Of a DNA stretch of 64,000 nucleotides, positions 55,363 through 63,372 are shown in pieces. The stretch's first letter is position 1; every line of letters begins with the position of its first letter. The notes below the pieces were generated by a model, which was given only the letters and a program-made list of their open reading frames with translations, had not been told where the DNA came from and ran no database searches. A program made the translations under genes and the position numbers. Source of the stretch: UBA5429 sp942493315. GTDB lineage: Bacteria > Bacteroidota > Bacteroidia > Bacteroidales > WCHB1-69. The stretch lies in NCBI GenBank assembly GCA_942493315.1, contig OW818690.1, forward strand, positions 2,914,001 through 2,978,000, read 5' to 3'.

Positions 55363-57042
55363 TTAATTGGATTTCACAATTTTGAGATTTTTATATTGTT
55401 GATCCGGCCCTATCACTTTTAAAATATAGGTACCATTTGCATAATTGGACATATCATAAGTGGTATTTGTTCCAGATAATTCTATTTTGTTGATTAATTT
55501 TCCTAAGCTATTATACAATTCTATTATAGCACCGTTCCATTCTTGTTTTTCAATTTTAATATTTAAAGAAGAAATGACAGGATTGGGATACACTGAAATT
55601 TCATTCAAGTTGTCTGAATTTTCAATATTTAAAGTACAATGAATGGTAAATGGAACAGTAAAAGAACATCCAAATTGATCTTTAACCGTTGCGGTATAGT
55701 TATAATTTCCTACATCATTTAATATTGTTGAAGCAGAAAATGGATCAATTTGATTTGTGTTAGTTCCTGAAAACAAAACTGAATCAACAGGAATGGTATA
55801 GTTCCATTGTTCTTGTAAGGTGGAATCTTTCAAACCGATACCCCAATTAAAAAGATAGCCATTATCTACTTGCCAGTGATCACTCACCTGTAACCTCCAG
55901 TTTCCATTTAGAGGACAACCAATAAGATTTTCAAATGTTTCATAAGGTCCATAAAACACAAGGTCTGCAGATTGGGAATAACTATTTGGTATAGATGGTG
56001 TTAAAGATTTACTTTCCCATATTGTATTACATGGATCTGTATAAATATAGTTAACTGTATCTAAAGAAGTTCCAAAACATCCTGTAGCTCCGGGTCTGAA
56101 TTCATAATCCCAGCCCACTCCGGGTGTTAAATAACAAGTGTTGGAAGTACTTGGATCAGGAGCACAGCCTAATCCTCTTGTACCCCCTTCTGAAGAACAC
56201 GGATTAGTGATTAATCCTGTTACTAAACTAACTCCCGGAAATTGTTCTTTAAGTAAAGTAGTTTGACCATTGGGACAAATAATTCTGATCGATAAATCCC
56301 CAACAAACGAGTGTTCAATATTTAATCTGATCCCAAGAATATCATCAATACCGGTAACCACTTGTGATGAATTAAATTGACCTATCAGAATATCTGAATT
56401 ATAGCTTATATTACTTCCATCAGGTAAGTAAACAGTATCAAATTCAAATCTATAACCTTGATAGGGATTAGTATGAATGGTGATGGGATTGTAAGTTAAA
56501 ACGGAGTAAAATTCTTGACTTCCTTCCAATAAAACAAGATTATTGGGTTGGGTATAAAGAATGGGATCAACCGAAATGATAGGACTGGCACTATTTTTTA
56601 TTTTTCCATATATTATATTTTCAGATCTGCAACCATTTACATCGAAGGCGTACAGTTCAAAATTATAACCTGAAGGTTGAATAAATGATTTATGAATCAC
56701 TTCACCTTCTTCATTGGAGTTTCCAATTATCCATTCAAAAGTAGTATTGGCTATTGTTTGCTGGTAGGTTTGATTATTATTCAAGAAAGTTGCAGTTGCC
56801 GCTAATGTGATCATTTCACCGGAACAGGAATTGATAACCAGATTATTATCTATCGGGTGACTTAGAAGGTTTTCATTTAAAGCAATTGTAAACGGTTGAC
56901 ATAATGAAACCGAATCTTCAACAATTGAAGTTTGAGGTTCCATAACAGAAAACATGTTCCGATTAGAAGTAGCAGGATCTTTCTGTGCAAAAAGTGATGA
57001 AATGTTTATAATTAAAAATAAAAAAAGTCCAAAATTTTTCAT
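55363..57042 (-). CDS. Secreted P-domain protein with T9SS type A tail (559 residues)
   Basis: A close relative of the 546-residue protein next to it, with the same order: signal peptide (ends SSLFAQ), PKD-like domain (TTFEWIIGNSNEEGE, YAFDVNGCRSEN), P-domain (ILGIRLNIEHSFVGDLSIRI, GWDYEFRPGATGCFG, CPLNGNWRLQVSDHWQVDNG), Ig segment and type A sorting domain (SVYPNPVISSLNIKI). It heads a probable two-gene unit behind a TATTTTTG box. P-domains occur in secreted subtilases, where they aid folding; here they stand alone as repeated adhesion-like modules. That interpretation is inference. Confidence 0.82.
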   Translation of the reverse strand: MKNFGLFLFLIINISSLFAQKDPATSNRNMFSVMEPQTSIVEDSVSLCQPFTIALNENLLSHPIDNNLVINSCSGEMITLAATATFLNNNQTYQQTIANTTFEWIIGNSNEEGEVIHKSFIQPSGYNFELYAFDVNGCRSENIIYGKIKNSASPIISVDPILYTQPNNLVLLEGSQEFYSVLTYNPITIHTNPYQGYRFEFDTVYLPDGSNISYNSDILIGQFNSSQVVTGIDDILGIRLNIEHSFVGDLSIRIICPNGQTTLLKEQFPGVSLVTGLITNPCSSEGGTRGLGCAPDPSTSNTCYLTPGVGWDYEFRPGATGCFGTSLDTVNYIYTDPCNTIWESKSLTPSIPNSYSQSADLVFYGPYETFENLIGCPLNGNWRLQVSDHWQVDNGYLFNWGIGLKDSTLQEQWNYTIPVDSVLFSGTNTNQIDPFSASTILNDVGNYNYTATVKDQFGCSFTVPFTIHCTLNIENSDNLNEISVYPNPVISSLNIKIEKQEWNGAIIELYNSLGKLINKIELSGTNTTYDMSNYANGTYILKVIGPDQQYKNLKIVKSN

Positions 57043-57067
57043 GATGATATCGATTTTATAAAATTTT

Positions 57068-57075
57068 CAAAAATA
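57068..57075 (-). promoter_or_regulatory. -7 box (TATTTTTG) for the 559-residue P-domain gene
   Basis: TATTTTTG on the minus strand, 26 bases before the ATG at 57042. Confidence 0.5.
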
Positions 57076-57309
57076 AATAATGGGTGTCAACAACTTCTCT
57101 ACTCAATGCTCTGTTTAGACCCCTCAAATATAATGCAAAAAAAAATAAAATGCCATAAAAAATATAAAAACACATTTTTTTAAAATACTCTATTTCAATC
57201 ATTTATAATTTTCAAGAGTGAAGCTAAATGAAACTTCATCATTTTCATAACAAAAAAAGAAAGTTTTTGAAAGATATAATGGATATGTTTGAATAATTTT
57301 AGAGAGAAA
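57076..57309. other. AT-rich divergent intergenic stretch
   Basis: About 230 bases between the divergent P-domain gene and nadE. Apart from the promoter boxes at its edges nothing is recognised. Confidence 0.5.
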
Positions 57310-57342
57310 TTGCCGAACAAAATAAGAATAATTGTATTTTTG
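57310..57342 (+). promoter_or_regulatory. Promoter for the nadE operon
   Basis: TTG at 57310-57312, 22-base spacer, TATTTTTG at 57335-57342; leader about 25 bases. Matches the tRNA-Pro promoter in spacing. Confidence 0.6.
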
Positions 57343-57371
57343 TACATTCTTAATCATAAATACTAAAGTCT

Positions 57372-58199
57372 ATGAAGAATCCTGATCTTTCCTATTTTCC
57401 ATTTATCAGTTCAGAAACAGAATTATCAAAAGCTGTCGAGATGATTCGTAAGGAATCATTAGACTATATTCAAAAACATTATTTACAATCACTGGTATTA
57501 GGAATTTCCGGAGGAATTGACAGTGCTTTATGTGCCGCATTATTAAAACCGGTTTGTGAAGAAGCCGGAATAAAATTGATTGGAAGATCTATCACCATTG
57601 AAACCAACAAAGCAGACGAGATTGCTCGTTCCATGGAGATTGGCACACATTTTTGTCATGATTTTGACCTTATGGATTTAACCACCACTTTCTATGAAAA
57701 CAAGAAGTTGTTGATCCATTTTGATGACTCACTCGTATCTAAATTAAGGCAGGGAAACATGAAAGCCCGTATGAGAATGATGGTTTTATATGATTTAGCG
57801 CAACTATACAGAGGGTTAGTGATCTCTACTGATAATTACACTGAATTTTTAACCGGTTTTTGGACATTACACGGTGATGTTGGTGATTTCGGACCAATCA
57901 TGAATTTATGGAAAACGGAAGTTTTCAACATGGCTACTTATTTGCTAAATGATTGTAATGATTTACAAAAGAAAGCATTACAATCTTGTATTGATGCAAC
58001 TCCAGTGGATGGATTAGGAATCAGCAGTAGTGACTGTGAACAATTGGGGGTTTCCAATTATTATGAAGGAGATAAAATTTTTGAAGCATATTTTAATGGG
58101 GATCAACGTTATGATAATCATCCGATCATCAAAAGATATCATAGTTCTCATTACAAAAGAGAAAATCCAATTGGAATATTAAGAAACTCAATCCGATAA
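57372..58199 (+). CDS. nadE: NH3-dependent NAD+ synthetase
   Basis: A 275-residue adenylating ligase with the N-type ATP pyrophosphatase loop LGISGGIDSALCAALL (about residues 44-59). NMKARMRMMVLYDLAQ, VISTDNYTEFLTGFWTLHGD and VGDFGPIMNLWKTEV are the NadE-type blocks. It converts deamido-NAD to NAD using ammonia; the glutaminase domain of longer versions is absent. The stop is followed after four bases by the kinase gene, so it heads a four-gene operon. Confidence 0.95.
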   Translation: MKNPDLSYFPFISSETELSKAVEMIRKESLDYIQKHYLQSLVLGISGGIDSALCAALLKPVCEEAGIKLIGRSITIETNKADEIARSMEIGTHFCHDFDLMDLTTTFYENKKLLIHFDDSLVSKLRQGNMKARMRMMVLYDLAQLYRGLVISTDNYTEFLTGFWTLHGDVGDFGPIMNLWKTEVFNMATYLLNDCNDLQKKALQSCIDATPVDGLGISSSDCEQLGVSNYYEGDKIFEAYFNGDQRYDNHPIIKRYHSSHYKRENPIGILRNSIR

Positions 58200-58203
58200 A
58201 AAT

Positions 58204-59046
58204 ATGAGACTTTTTATTGATAGTGGAGCTACAAAATCTGAGTTTCTTGTTGAAGAACAAGGAAAAATTTTATTTCGGTTTATCACCTCCGGTATCAATG
58301 CCAATTATTGTGATGATTTTTATATTAAAAATATTCTAATACAATTTAAAACCCCTTTTGATCAAGAGTTTTCTTCCCGATTAGAATCTATAAGGTACTA
58401 TGGTGCAGGTTGTTTAAATACAACAAATAGTGAAAGGGTTTTGCGGATTTTAAAGGAACTTTTTCCACATAGTGAAGTAGAAGTTTTTTCTGACATTTTG
58501 GCAGTATGTCATGCTTTATATGGAACTGAATCAGGGTATGCAGGAATATTAGGAACCGGATCTGTGGGGTGTTTTTATAATGGAAAAGAGATTGTTGAGA
58601 TTGCGCCCTCATTAGGGTATTTATTAGGGGATGAAGGGAGCGGCTTCTATTTAGGAAAACTTTTTTTACAACGCTATTTAAAAGGGTTATGGAGTGATCA
58701 GATCCGAGTTGCTTTTGAAAAAGAATTACAATGCAACAGGAATATGGTGGTACGAAAAATATATCGTGATGGTGATCCTCAAAATTGGATATCCTCTATT
58801 GCTCCCTTTATTGAAAAAATGGAAGGGAGTGAAGAGATTCAATCTATGATCCTTTTAAATTTTGATCTTTTTTTTGAACACCAGCTCTCATTTTTAAAAA
58901 ATGGCACATCATTATGGAGAATTTCAGGATCGATAGGATACCATTTTTCTCCATTTCTTCTTAAATCTGCCCAAAAACATGGGATCATGATTGACAAAAT
59001 TATAAAATCTCCATTAGAAAAAATCATTGAACAAACCAATTTATGA
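58204..59046 (+). CDS. BadF/BadG/BcrA-type ATPase, probable N-acetylglucosamine kinase-like
   Basis: A 280-residue protein of the ASKHA fold. The phosphate-1 motif MRLFIDSGATKSEFLVEE, the connect region RYYGAGCLN, and the phosphate-2/ATP motif GYAGILGTGSVGCFYNG with GYLLGDEGSGFYLGK are those of the BadF/BcrA family that includes bacterial N-acetylglucosamine kinases. The sugar or other substrate cannot be told. Its TGA stop overlaps the tsaE ATG as ATGA, so the two are likely translationally coupled. Confidence 0.82.
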   Translation: MRLFIDSGATKSEFLVEEQGKILFRFITSGINANYCDDFYIKNILIQFKTPFDQEFSSRLESIRYYGAGCLNTTNSERVLRILKELFPHSEVEVFSDILAVCHALYGTESGYAGILGTGSVGCFYNGKEIVEIAPSLGYLLGDEGSGFYLGKLFLQRYLKGLWSDQIRVAFEKELQCNRNMVVRKIYRDGDPQNWISSIAPFIEKMEGSEEIQSMILLNFDLFFEHQLSFLKNGTSLWRISGSIGYHFSPFLLKSAQKHGIMIDKIIKSPLEKIIEQTNL

Positions 59047-59465
59047 CAACATATCCATTAACGCTCAACAATATTAGAAAAACAGCTTCACAAATTTTAA
59101 AAGATTATCCACAAGATCGGGTATTTGGATTTTTTGGTGAGATGGGAGCCGGAAAAACTACTTTGATCAAAGAGATTTGTAACCTATTGGAAGTAGAAAA
59201 CGTAACATCAAGTCCCACTTTTGCCATTATTAATGAATATTGGTGTAAAAATGGAGAACCTGTATATCATTTTGATTTTTACAGAATTGATTCGGATGAA
59301 GAAGCTTATGGAATTGGTTTTAAAGATTATTTAGATAGTGATGCGTATTGTTTTATAGAATGGACAGAAAAAATTGCTCACTTACTTCATGATAGATATA
59401 TAAAAATTGATATTATTAAACTAAACAACCAATTAAGGGAAGTCACTTGCTCCGTAATGGAATAA
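59043..59465 (+). CDS. tsaE: tRNA threonylcarbamoyladenosine biosynthesis ATPase TsaE
   Basis: A 140-residue P-loop ATPase with FGFFGEMGAGKTTLIKEI (Walker A, about residues 31-46), the switch threonine block SSPTFAIINEY, VYHFDFYRI and CFIEWTEKI. These are diagnostic of TsaE (YjeE), the ATPase that activates the TsaB-TsaD complex in making t6A37 of tRNAs. In Bacteroidetes tsaE is commonly followed by alanine dehydrogenase; here a miniature homologue of that enzyme follows after ten bases. Confidence 0.95.
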   Translation: MTTYPLTLNNIRKTASQILKDYPQDRVFGFFGEMGAGKTTLIKEICNLLEVENVTSSPTFAIINEYWCKNGEPVYHFDFYRIDSDEEAYGIGFKDYLDSDAYCFIEWTEKIAHLLHDRYIKIDIIKLNNQLREVTCSVME

Positions 59466-59475
59466 ACTTAGAAAA

Positions 59476-60174
59476 ATGACCACTACATTTAATGAGATGT
59501 TAAACACCAAATTGCAGGAGATCGATTTGGAAACTCGGTTAAAAACCTATTCTGTGGGTTTTTTAGCTGACAATGAAGTTGACCATCCCATGATTATTTC
59601 ATTGGAACAGATTCATCATCTGGTAGATAACAATGTTCAAATATATATTCAAAGAGGATTTGGTAAAAATTTTGGAATTAGTGATATGGAATATAGTGAA
59701 AGAGGTGCTGAAATGATTGATGATATTCATTCCCTATTCTATTTATCAAATATGATTATTAAATATGAGCCTTTTAGTTTAGAAGAACTTCAAAATTTAA
59801 AAAATAACCAAATTCTAGTTTCCACAATTCATGATCAAGCCATAACGCATGATATTGCTATTCAACTGTTTGAAAAAAAGATTACTGCATTTGGAATCAA
59901 CTATATTGCAGATAAAAATGGTCATTTTTTATTTAAAAATATTTTAGAAAACACCTTATCGAACTCAGCCAAAACAATAGCCATTGGTGTGATCACCTCA
60001 TCGGTTATCATGTCATTTACCTACGATCGGAATATCAGACAAACCATTCAGTTGAATCCTGAATTTCTAAATAGTATTTACTGCTATCAAGGTGATATTT
60101 GTCACCCCATAATTGCGGCTCATGCCGGAGTTCCGTGGAAAGATATTTTGGGACTTTGCTGGGATTGGAATTGA
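59476..60174 (+). CDS. Miniature alanine dehydrogenase homologue lacking the NAD-binding domain
   Basis: A 232-residue protein in the position usually held by alanine dehydrogenase. Residues 20-165 follow the enzyme's N-terminal domain (FGISDMEYSERGAEMIDD, NMIIKYEPFS with the substrate-site Lys retained, ILVSTIHDQ). Residues 165-232 then match the far C-terminal end of the enzyme (ASISISNIFTPYLL-type region, LNSIYCYQGDICHPIIAAHAG, VPWKDILGL). The central Rossmann domain (about 180 residues, usually carrying GAGTVG) is absent and the frame is uninterrupted. In this family the two ends form domain 1, with the Rossmann domain inserted, so a whole domain 1 could remain. The N-terminal catalytic Arg seems replaced (VDHPMI). 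The family comparison is from memory, the absence of the domain is directly seen. Confidence 0.7.
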   Translation: MTTTFNEMLNTKLQEIDLETRLKTYSVGFLADNEVDHPMIISLEQIHHLVDNNVQIYIQRGFGKNFGISDMEYSERGAEMIDDIHSLFYLSNMIIKYEPFSLEELQNLKNNQILVSTIHDQAITHDIAIQLFEKKITAFGINYIADKNGHFLFKNILENTLSNSAKTIAIGVITSSVIMSFTYDRNIRQTIQLNPEFLNSIYCYQGDICHPIIAAHAGVPWKDILGLCWDWN

Positions 60175-60179
60175 TCTAT

Positions 60180-62495
60180 TTATTTTAATTTAGTAATTTT
60201 AGTGGTCCATTTTAGTCCGTTTTGATTGGTTACTTTGAGCATAAAATTTCCATTTTCCATACTGGAAATATCAATTTGTCCCATTACCCCATAAGATTGA
60301 GTTGTTTGCACTAATTTCCCATTGATATCATAAAATTCAAAAGTTAGTTGACTCCATTCAGGTGAGTAAATATGGTAAAAAAGGATATCAATAGCCGGAT
60401 TGGGGTAAATTTCAATAGGTTTTTGATTTTTTGATTCATTAATTCTCACCTCATCTAATCCAATTCCTAAAGTGTATTCACCGGGTAAAATGTGGGAAGT
60501 TATTAACTGACCGGTATATTGATTTCCGGTAACCGAAGAGGTTACAATTTGCCAATCTTGCGTTGCATTTCTGCGATATAACAAAATCAGATCCTCTTTG
60601 GTATAATTTTGCATCAACGCAGCATCAGGAGCAATGGAGCCATTGGTTACATATTTGAATTGAAATTCTCCTGTAATCACATGACTGTCAATTGATTCAA
60701 TTTTCCAATAGTGTGTTTCAGAAATTCTATAAATATTTTGATTTAAAACTCTTACAGGATCCGGTTTACATAAATTATGTTCTACTCTATATTCAGAAGT
60801 ATCAGAAGCAGTAGTTGATTTTATTTTAAAATTGGCATCATTACAATTCACTAAAGAGACTTCAGGTACCTGAATCCAGTAGTCAATCATAGCATCAGCT
60901 AATTTTTCATTGGGGTCAATTAACCAAAAGTCGGGTTGAAACGGGATAGTTACCTGCACATATTCTGATTCACCGGAAAAAGTTACATTTTCAATTAAAA
61001 AATAATCTCCTGAATTAGAATAAAAAGCGATATCCACTTTATTATTCTGGGCATATTCATTGGCATGATACAATTTTTGTTTCATCGACAATACGTATCC
61101 ATCCTGTTGATTCATAGGGATGATGGAATCGAGAGAAAAATGAAGAAATCCGGGTTGGTGCACCCATCCGAGATAAAAATCGTTTAAATCAACACCTGTT
61201 ATTAAAGAGAGTTTTTGAAAAAATTGTTCAGAATTAACATTTCCAAAACTATTTTGAGCAAATAAGAGTTTAATTCCTGTAAAAAAAAGGGAATCCCCAA
61301 GATATCCTCTTAAAGAGTGCGCAACAAGTCCACCCTTATCATAAGTTGTTGTGCCATAAGTAGCTGATTGAGGGACGTTATCCAAAGCATAGTAATCCCC
61401 ATCATCAGAATGAGCACTTTTAATTACAGAACGATGAAGTGATCTATAATTGGTTTTAAAGGAGATATTCGTAGAATCCAAAAATTGATCAGCCACTAAT
61501 TCAGCATACCTTGCAAAACCTTCATTGAGCCACATGGTTTGTGGTTCTGAACAAGTGAGCAGGTTTCCAAACCAGGAATGGGCAAGTTCATGAATAAATA
61601 AACTTTGATTAGCAGTTGTGCCGTTTACTGAGTAATTGGGATATCCAATATTGGTAGCATGTTCCATCGCACCGCTATTAAACGGAATCAAAACATAGCC
61701 CACTCTTTCCCATTCATAAGTACCAAATTGATTTTCAAAACCTCTGATCACTTTTTTCAAATTCTGAAACGAACCGGGTATTAAGGATTGTTGTGCAGCA
61801 GTTCCATAAATTTGTATAGGGATCACTCCATTTTGAAGATGAATTGTGTCAGAATAGGGAATATAGGCTCCTACTGCAATGGATGCCAAATAGGTTGGAA
61901 TGGGATCTGTTAAATTCCATTGCCACCATTTATTTCCATTATTTAAAGTGGTTGAATCTGTGAGTAATCCTCCACATACGGCCATTTTATCAGGATCTGT
62001 TTCTATCGAAATCGTATAGGTTGCTTTATCATTAAAATCATCAATGCAAGGAAACCAGCATCGTCCAAATGATGGAGGAACACTATTCATTCCTACACCC
62101 ATATTGTATGCGTAAGTTGAAGTAAAAAAGAAACCACCCCAATAGGAATCAGCTACAGGAGTTCCATGATAATAAACGGTAAAATAATTGGTGTCAAAAG
62201 GGGTTAAAGTAGTTGTATTAATGGTTAGGCGTGGTGATACGTAAGTAAATGAAGTCATGTTATTATTCCATTTTACCGAATCTATTGTTAGTGCCTGTAA
62301 GTCAAGAACAACCTGATTCACACCATTTACTTTAGGAACTAATGCAATAGTAGTTGATCCGGCAATTTGGTGAGCAGATAAATTGGTGATATTGAGATGA
62401 ATATCGTAATGCGCAATATGTATGGAATCTATTCGGGATTGAGAATAAGCACTAAAAGAGAAAGAAAGTAGAAAGAGAATGATAATTTTTTTCAT
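60180..62495 (-). CDS. Secreted M1-family aminopeptidase with T9SS type A tail
   Basis: A 771-residue exported metallopeptidase. A signal peptide (ends FSAYSQ) precedes the M1 N-terminal beta domain (HYDIHLNITNLSAHQIAG), the exopeptidase motif SGAMEHATN and zinc site HELAHSWFGNLLTCSEPQ with WLNEGFARYAEL (HExxH plus downstream Glu, about residues 300-325). The later tyrosine region and an extra C-terminal region lead to the sorting domain (EIYPNPAIDILFYHI, YDINGKLVQT). It removes N-terminal residues from peptides at the cell surface. The gene is convergent with the nadE operon, 5 bases from the stop of the miniature alanine dehydrogenase gene. Confidence 0.92.
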   Translation of the reverse strand: MKKIIILFLLSFSFSAYSQSRIDSIHIAHYDIHLNITNLSAHQIAGSTTIALVPKVNGVNQVVLDLQALTIDSVKWNNNMTSFTYVSPRLTINTTTLTPFDTNYFTVYYHGTPVADSYWGGFFFTSTYAYNMGVGMNSVPPSFGRCWFPCIDDFNDKATYTISIETDPDKMAVCGGLLTDSTTLNNGNKWWQWNLTDPIPTYLASIAVGAYIPYSDTIHLQNGVIPIQIYGTAAQQSLIPGSFQNLKKVIRGFENQFGTYEWERVGYVLIPFNSGAMEHATNIGYPNYSVNGTTANQSLFIHELAHSWFGNLLTCSEPQTMWLNEGFARYAELVADQFLDSTNISFKTNYRSLHRSVIKSAHSDDGDYYALDNVPQSATYGTTTYDKGGLVAHSLRGYLGDSLFFTGIKLLFAQNSFGNVNSEQFFQKLSLITGVDLNDFYLGWVHQPGFLHFSLDSIIPMNQQDGYVLSMKQKLYHANEYAQNNKVDIAFYSNSGDYFLIENVTFSGESEYVQVTIPFQPDFWLIDPNEKLADAMIDYWIQVPEVSLVNCNDANFKIKSTTASDTSEYRVEHNLCKPDPVRVLNQNIYRISETHYWKIESIDSHVITGEFQFKYVTNGSIAPDAALMQNYTKEDLILLYRRNATQDWQIVTSSVTGNQYTGQLITSHILPGEYTLGIGLDEVRINESKNQKPIEIYPNPAIDILFYHIYSPEWSQLTFEFYDINGKLVQTTQSYGVMGQIDISSMENGNFMLKVTNQNGLKWTTKITKLK

Positions 62496-62514
62496 GTCAG
62501 ATCATTTTAAAGTG

Positions 62515-62522
62515 CAAAGATA
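62515..62522 (-). promoter_or_regulatory. -7 box (TATCTTTG) for the M1 aminopeptidase
   Basis: TATCTTTG on the minus strand, 19 bases before the ATG. Confidence 0.5.
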
Positions 62523-62526
62523 GGGA

Positions 62527-62563
62527 ATAATGTGCTAATGTGCTAAAGTGCTAATGTGCTAAT
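62527..62563. repeat. ATGTGCTAA short tandem repeat
   Basis: Four consecutive imperfect copies of AATGTGCT(A) with one A-for-T variant (AAAGTGCT), a smaller example of the intergenic oligonucleotide tracts seen elsewhere in this window. Confidence 0.75.
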
Positions 62564-62646
62564 TAATTTTCAAAATATACAAAATCACTAACAATCAATA
62601 GTTAAAAAAAAAGTAAGATTAAACTTTTTAATCTATTATAAGGTCA

Positions 62647-62654
62647 TATATTTG
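62647..62654 (+). promoter_or_regulatory. -7 box (TATATTTG) for the 172-residue barrel gene
   Basis: TATATTTG, with a leader of about 60 bases before ATG 62724. Confidence 0.45.
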
Positions 62655-62723
62655 CATACTGCTACACAGTAGCTATTTTCATGTATCAAAATTTAAAAAA
62701 TCTGAATATTAAAAATTAAAATT

Positions 62724-63242
62724 ATGAAAAAAAATTATTTATTATTAGTTTTATCATTGGTCTTTTTAAGTTTTTCCTTACAATCTCAAACATTTGAAAA
62801 AGGAGATTTTGGTATAAACGGTGGAATTGGTTTGGGGTTCAGAGGATTTCCGGTTGAATTCAGTGCCACTTATGGAATTGTGGATAATCTTTTTAATGTA
62901 GATGGATTAACCATGAGTATAGGCGGATATGCTGCTTTTAGTATGGCTTATGCAGTAGGATACTCATATCCATATACATATTCCAATTTTAAAACCAGAT
63001 TTATACCTGCGGTTAGAGTATTGGCTCATTACAGTTTTTTTGATAATTTTGAGGTATTTGGTGGCCCTGCTGTAGGTTATATTTTAAATTATTCCAATCA
63101 AACGGCCATTGAAAATGTTGATTATCCTTATTTCAGCGTGGTTGCAGGTGCAAAATATTATTTCACTGATCATTTTGGAGTTTATGTTGAAACCGGATAT
63201 TCAATCGGATATTTAATGGGTGGGATCACTTATAAATTCTAA
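62724..63242 (+). CDS. Small outer-membrane beta-barrel protein
   Basis: A 172-residue protein with signal peptide MKKNYLLLVLSLVFLSFSLQ(S) and about eight amphipathic strands (GDFGINGGIGLGFRG, VEFSATYGIVDNL, MSIGGYAAFSMAYAVGYS, RFIPAVRVLAHYSF, FEVFGGPAVGYILNYS, YFSVVAGAKYYF, FGVYVETGYSIGYL). It ends in an aromatic residue (YKF), as expected of outer-membrane barrels. The shape is like the OmpX/OmpW-type eight-strand barrels. Function is unknown. No close neighbour on the same strand. Confidence 0.75.
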   Translation: MKKNYLLLVLSLVFLSFSLQSQTFEKGDFGINGGIGLGFRGFPVEFSATYGIVDNLFNVDGLTMSIGGYAAFSMAYAVGYSYPYTYSNFKTRFIPAVRVLAHYSFFDNFEVFGGPAVGYILNYSNQTAIENVDYPYFSVVAGAKYYFTDHFGVYVETGYSIGYLMGGITYKF

Positions 63243-63281
63243 TTATATTTTATATATTAAACTGATATATCAATCTCATTT

Positions 63282-63311
63282 TTGATAAATTAAAAAAAAT
63301 TAGTATTTTTG
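63282..63311 (+). promoter_or_regulatory. Promoter for the ammonia-lyase gene
   Basis: TTG at 63282-63284, 19-base spacer, TATTTTTG at 63304-63311; leader about 55 bases. Confidence 0.55.
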
Positions 63312-63372
63312 CAAGTTATTCTAATGGATATATATAAAAATAACTAAACTTTTTGATGTTTACACTAAATCT

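Noticed and set aside
40155..57042. Secreted subtilase-type proteases because of the P-domains
   Set aside because: No Asp/His/Ser catalytic blocks or HExxH motif are present in any of these proteins.
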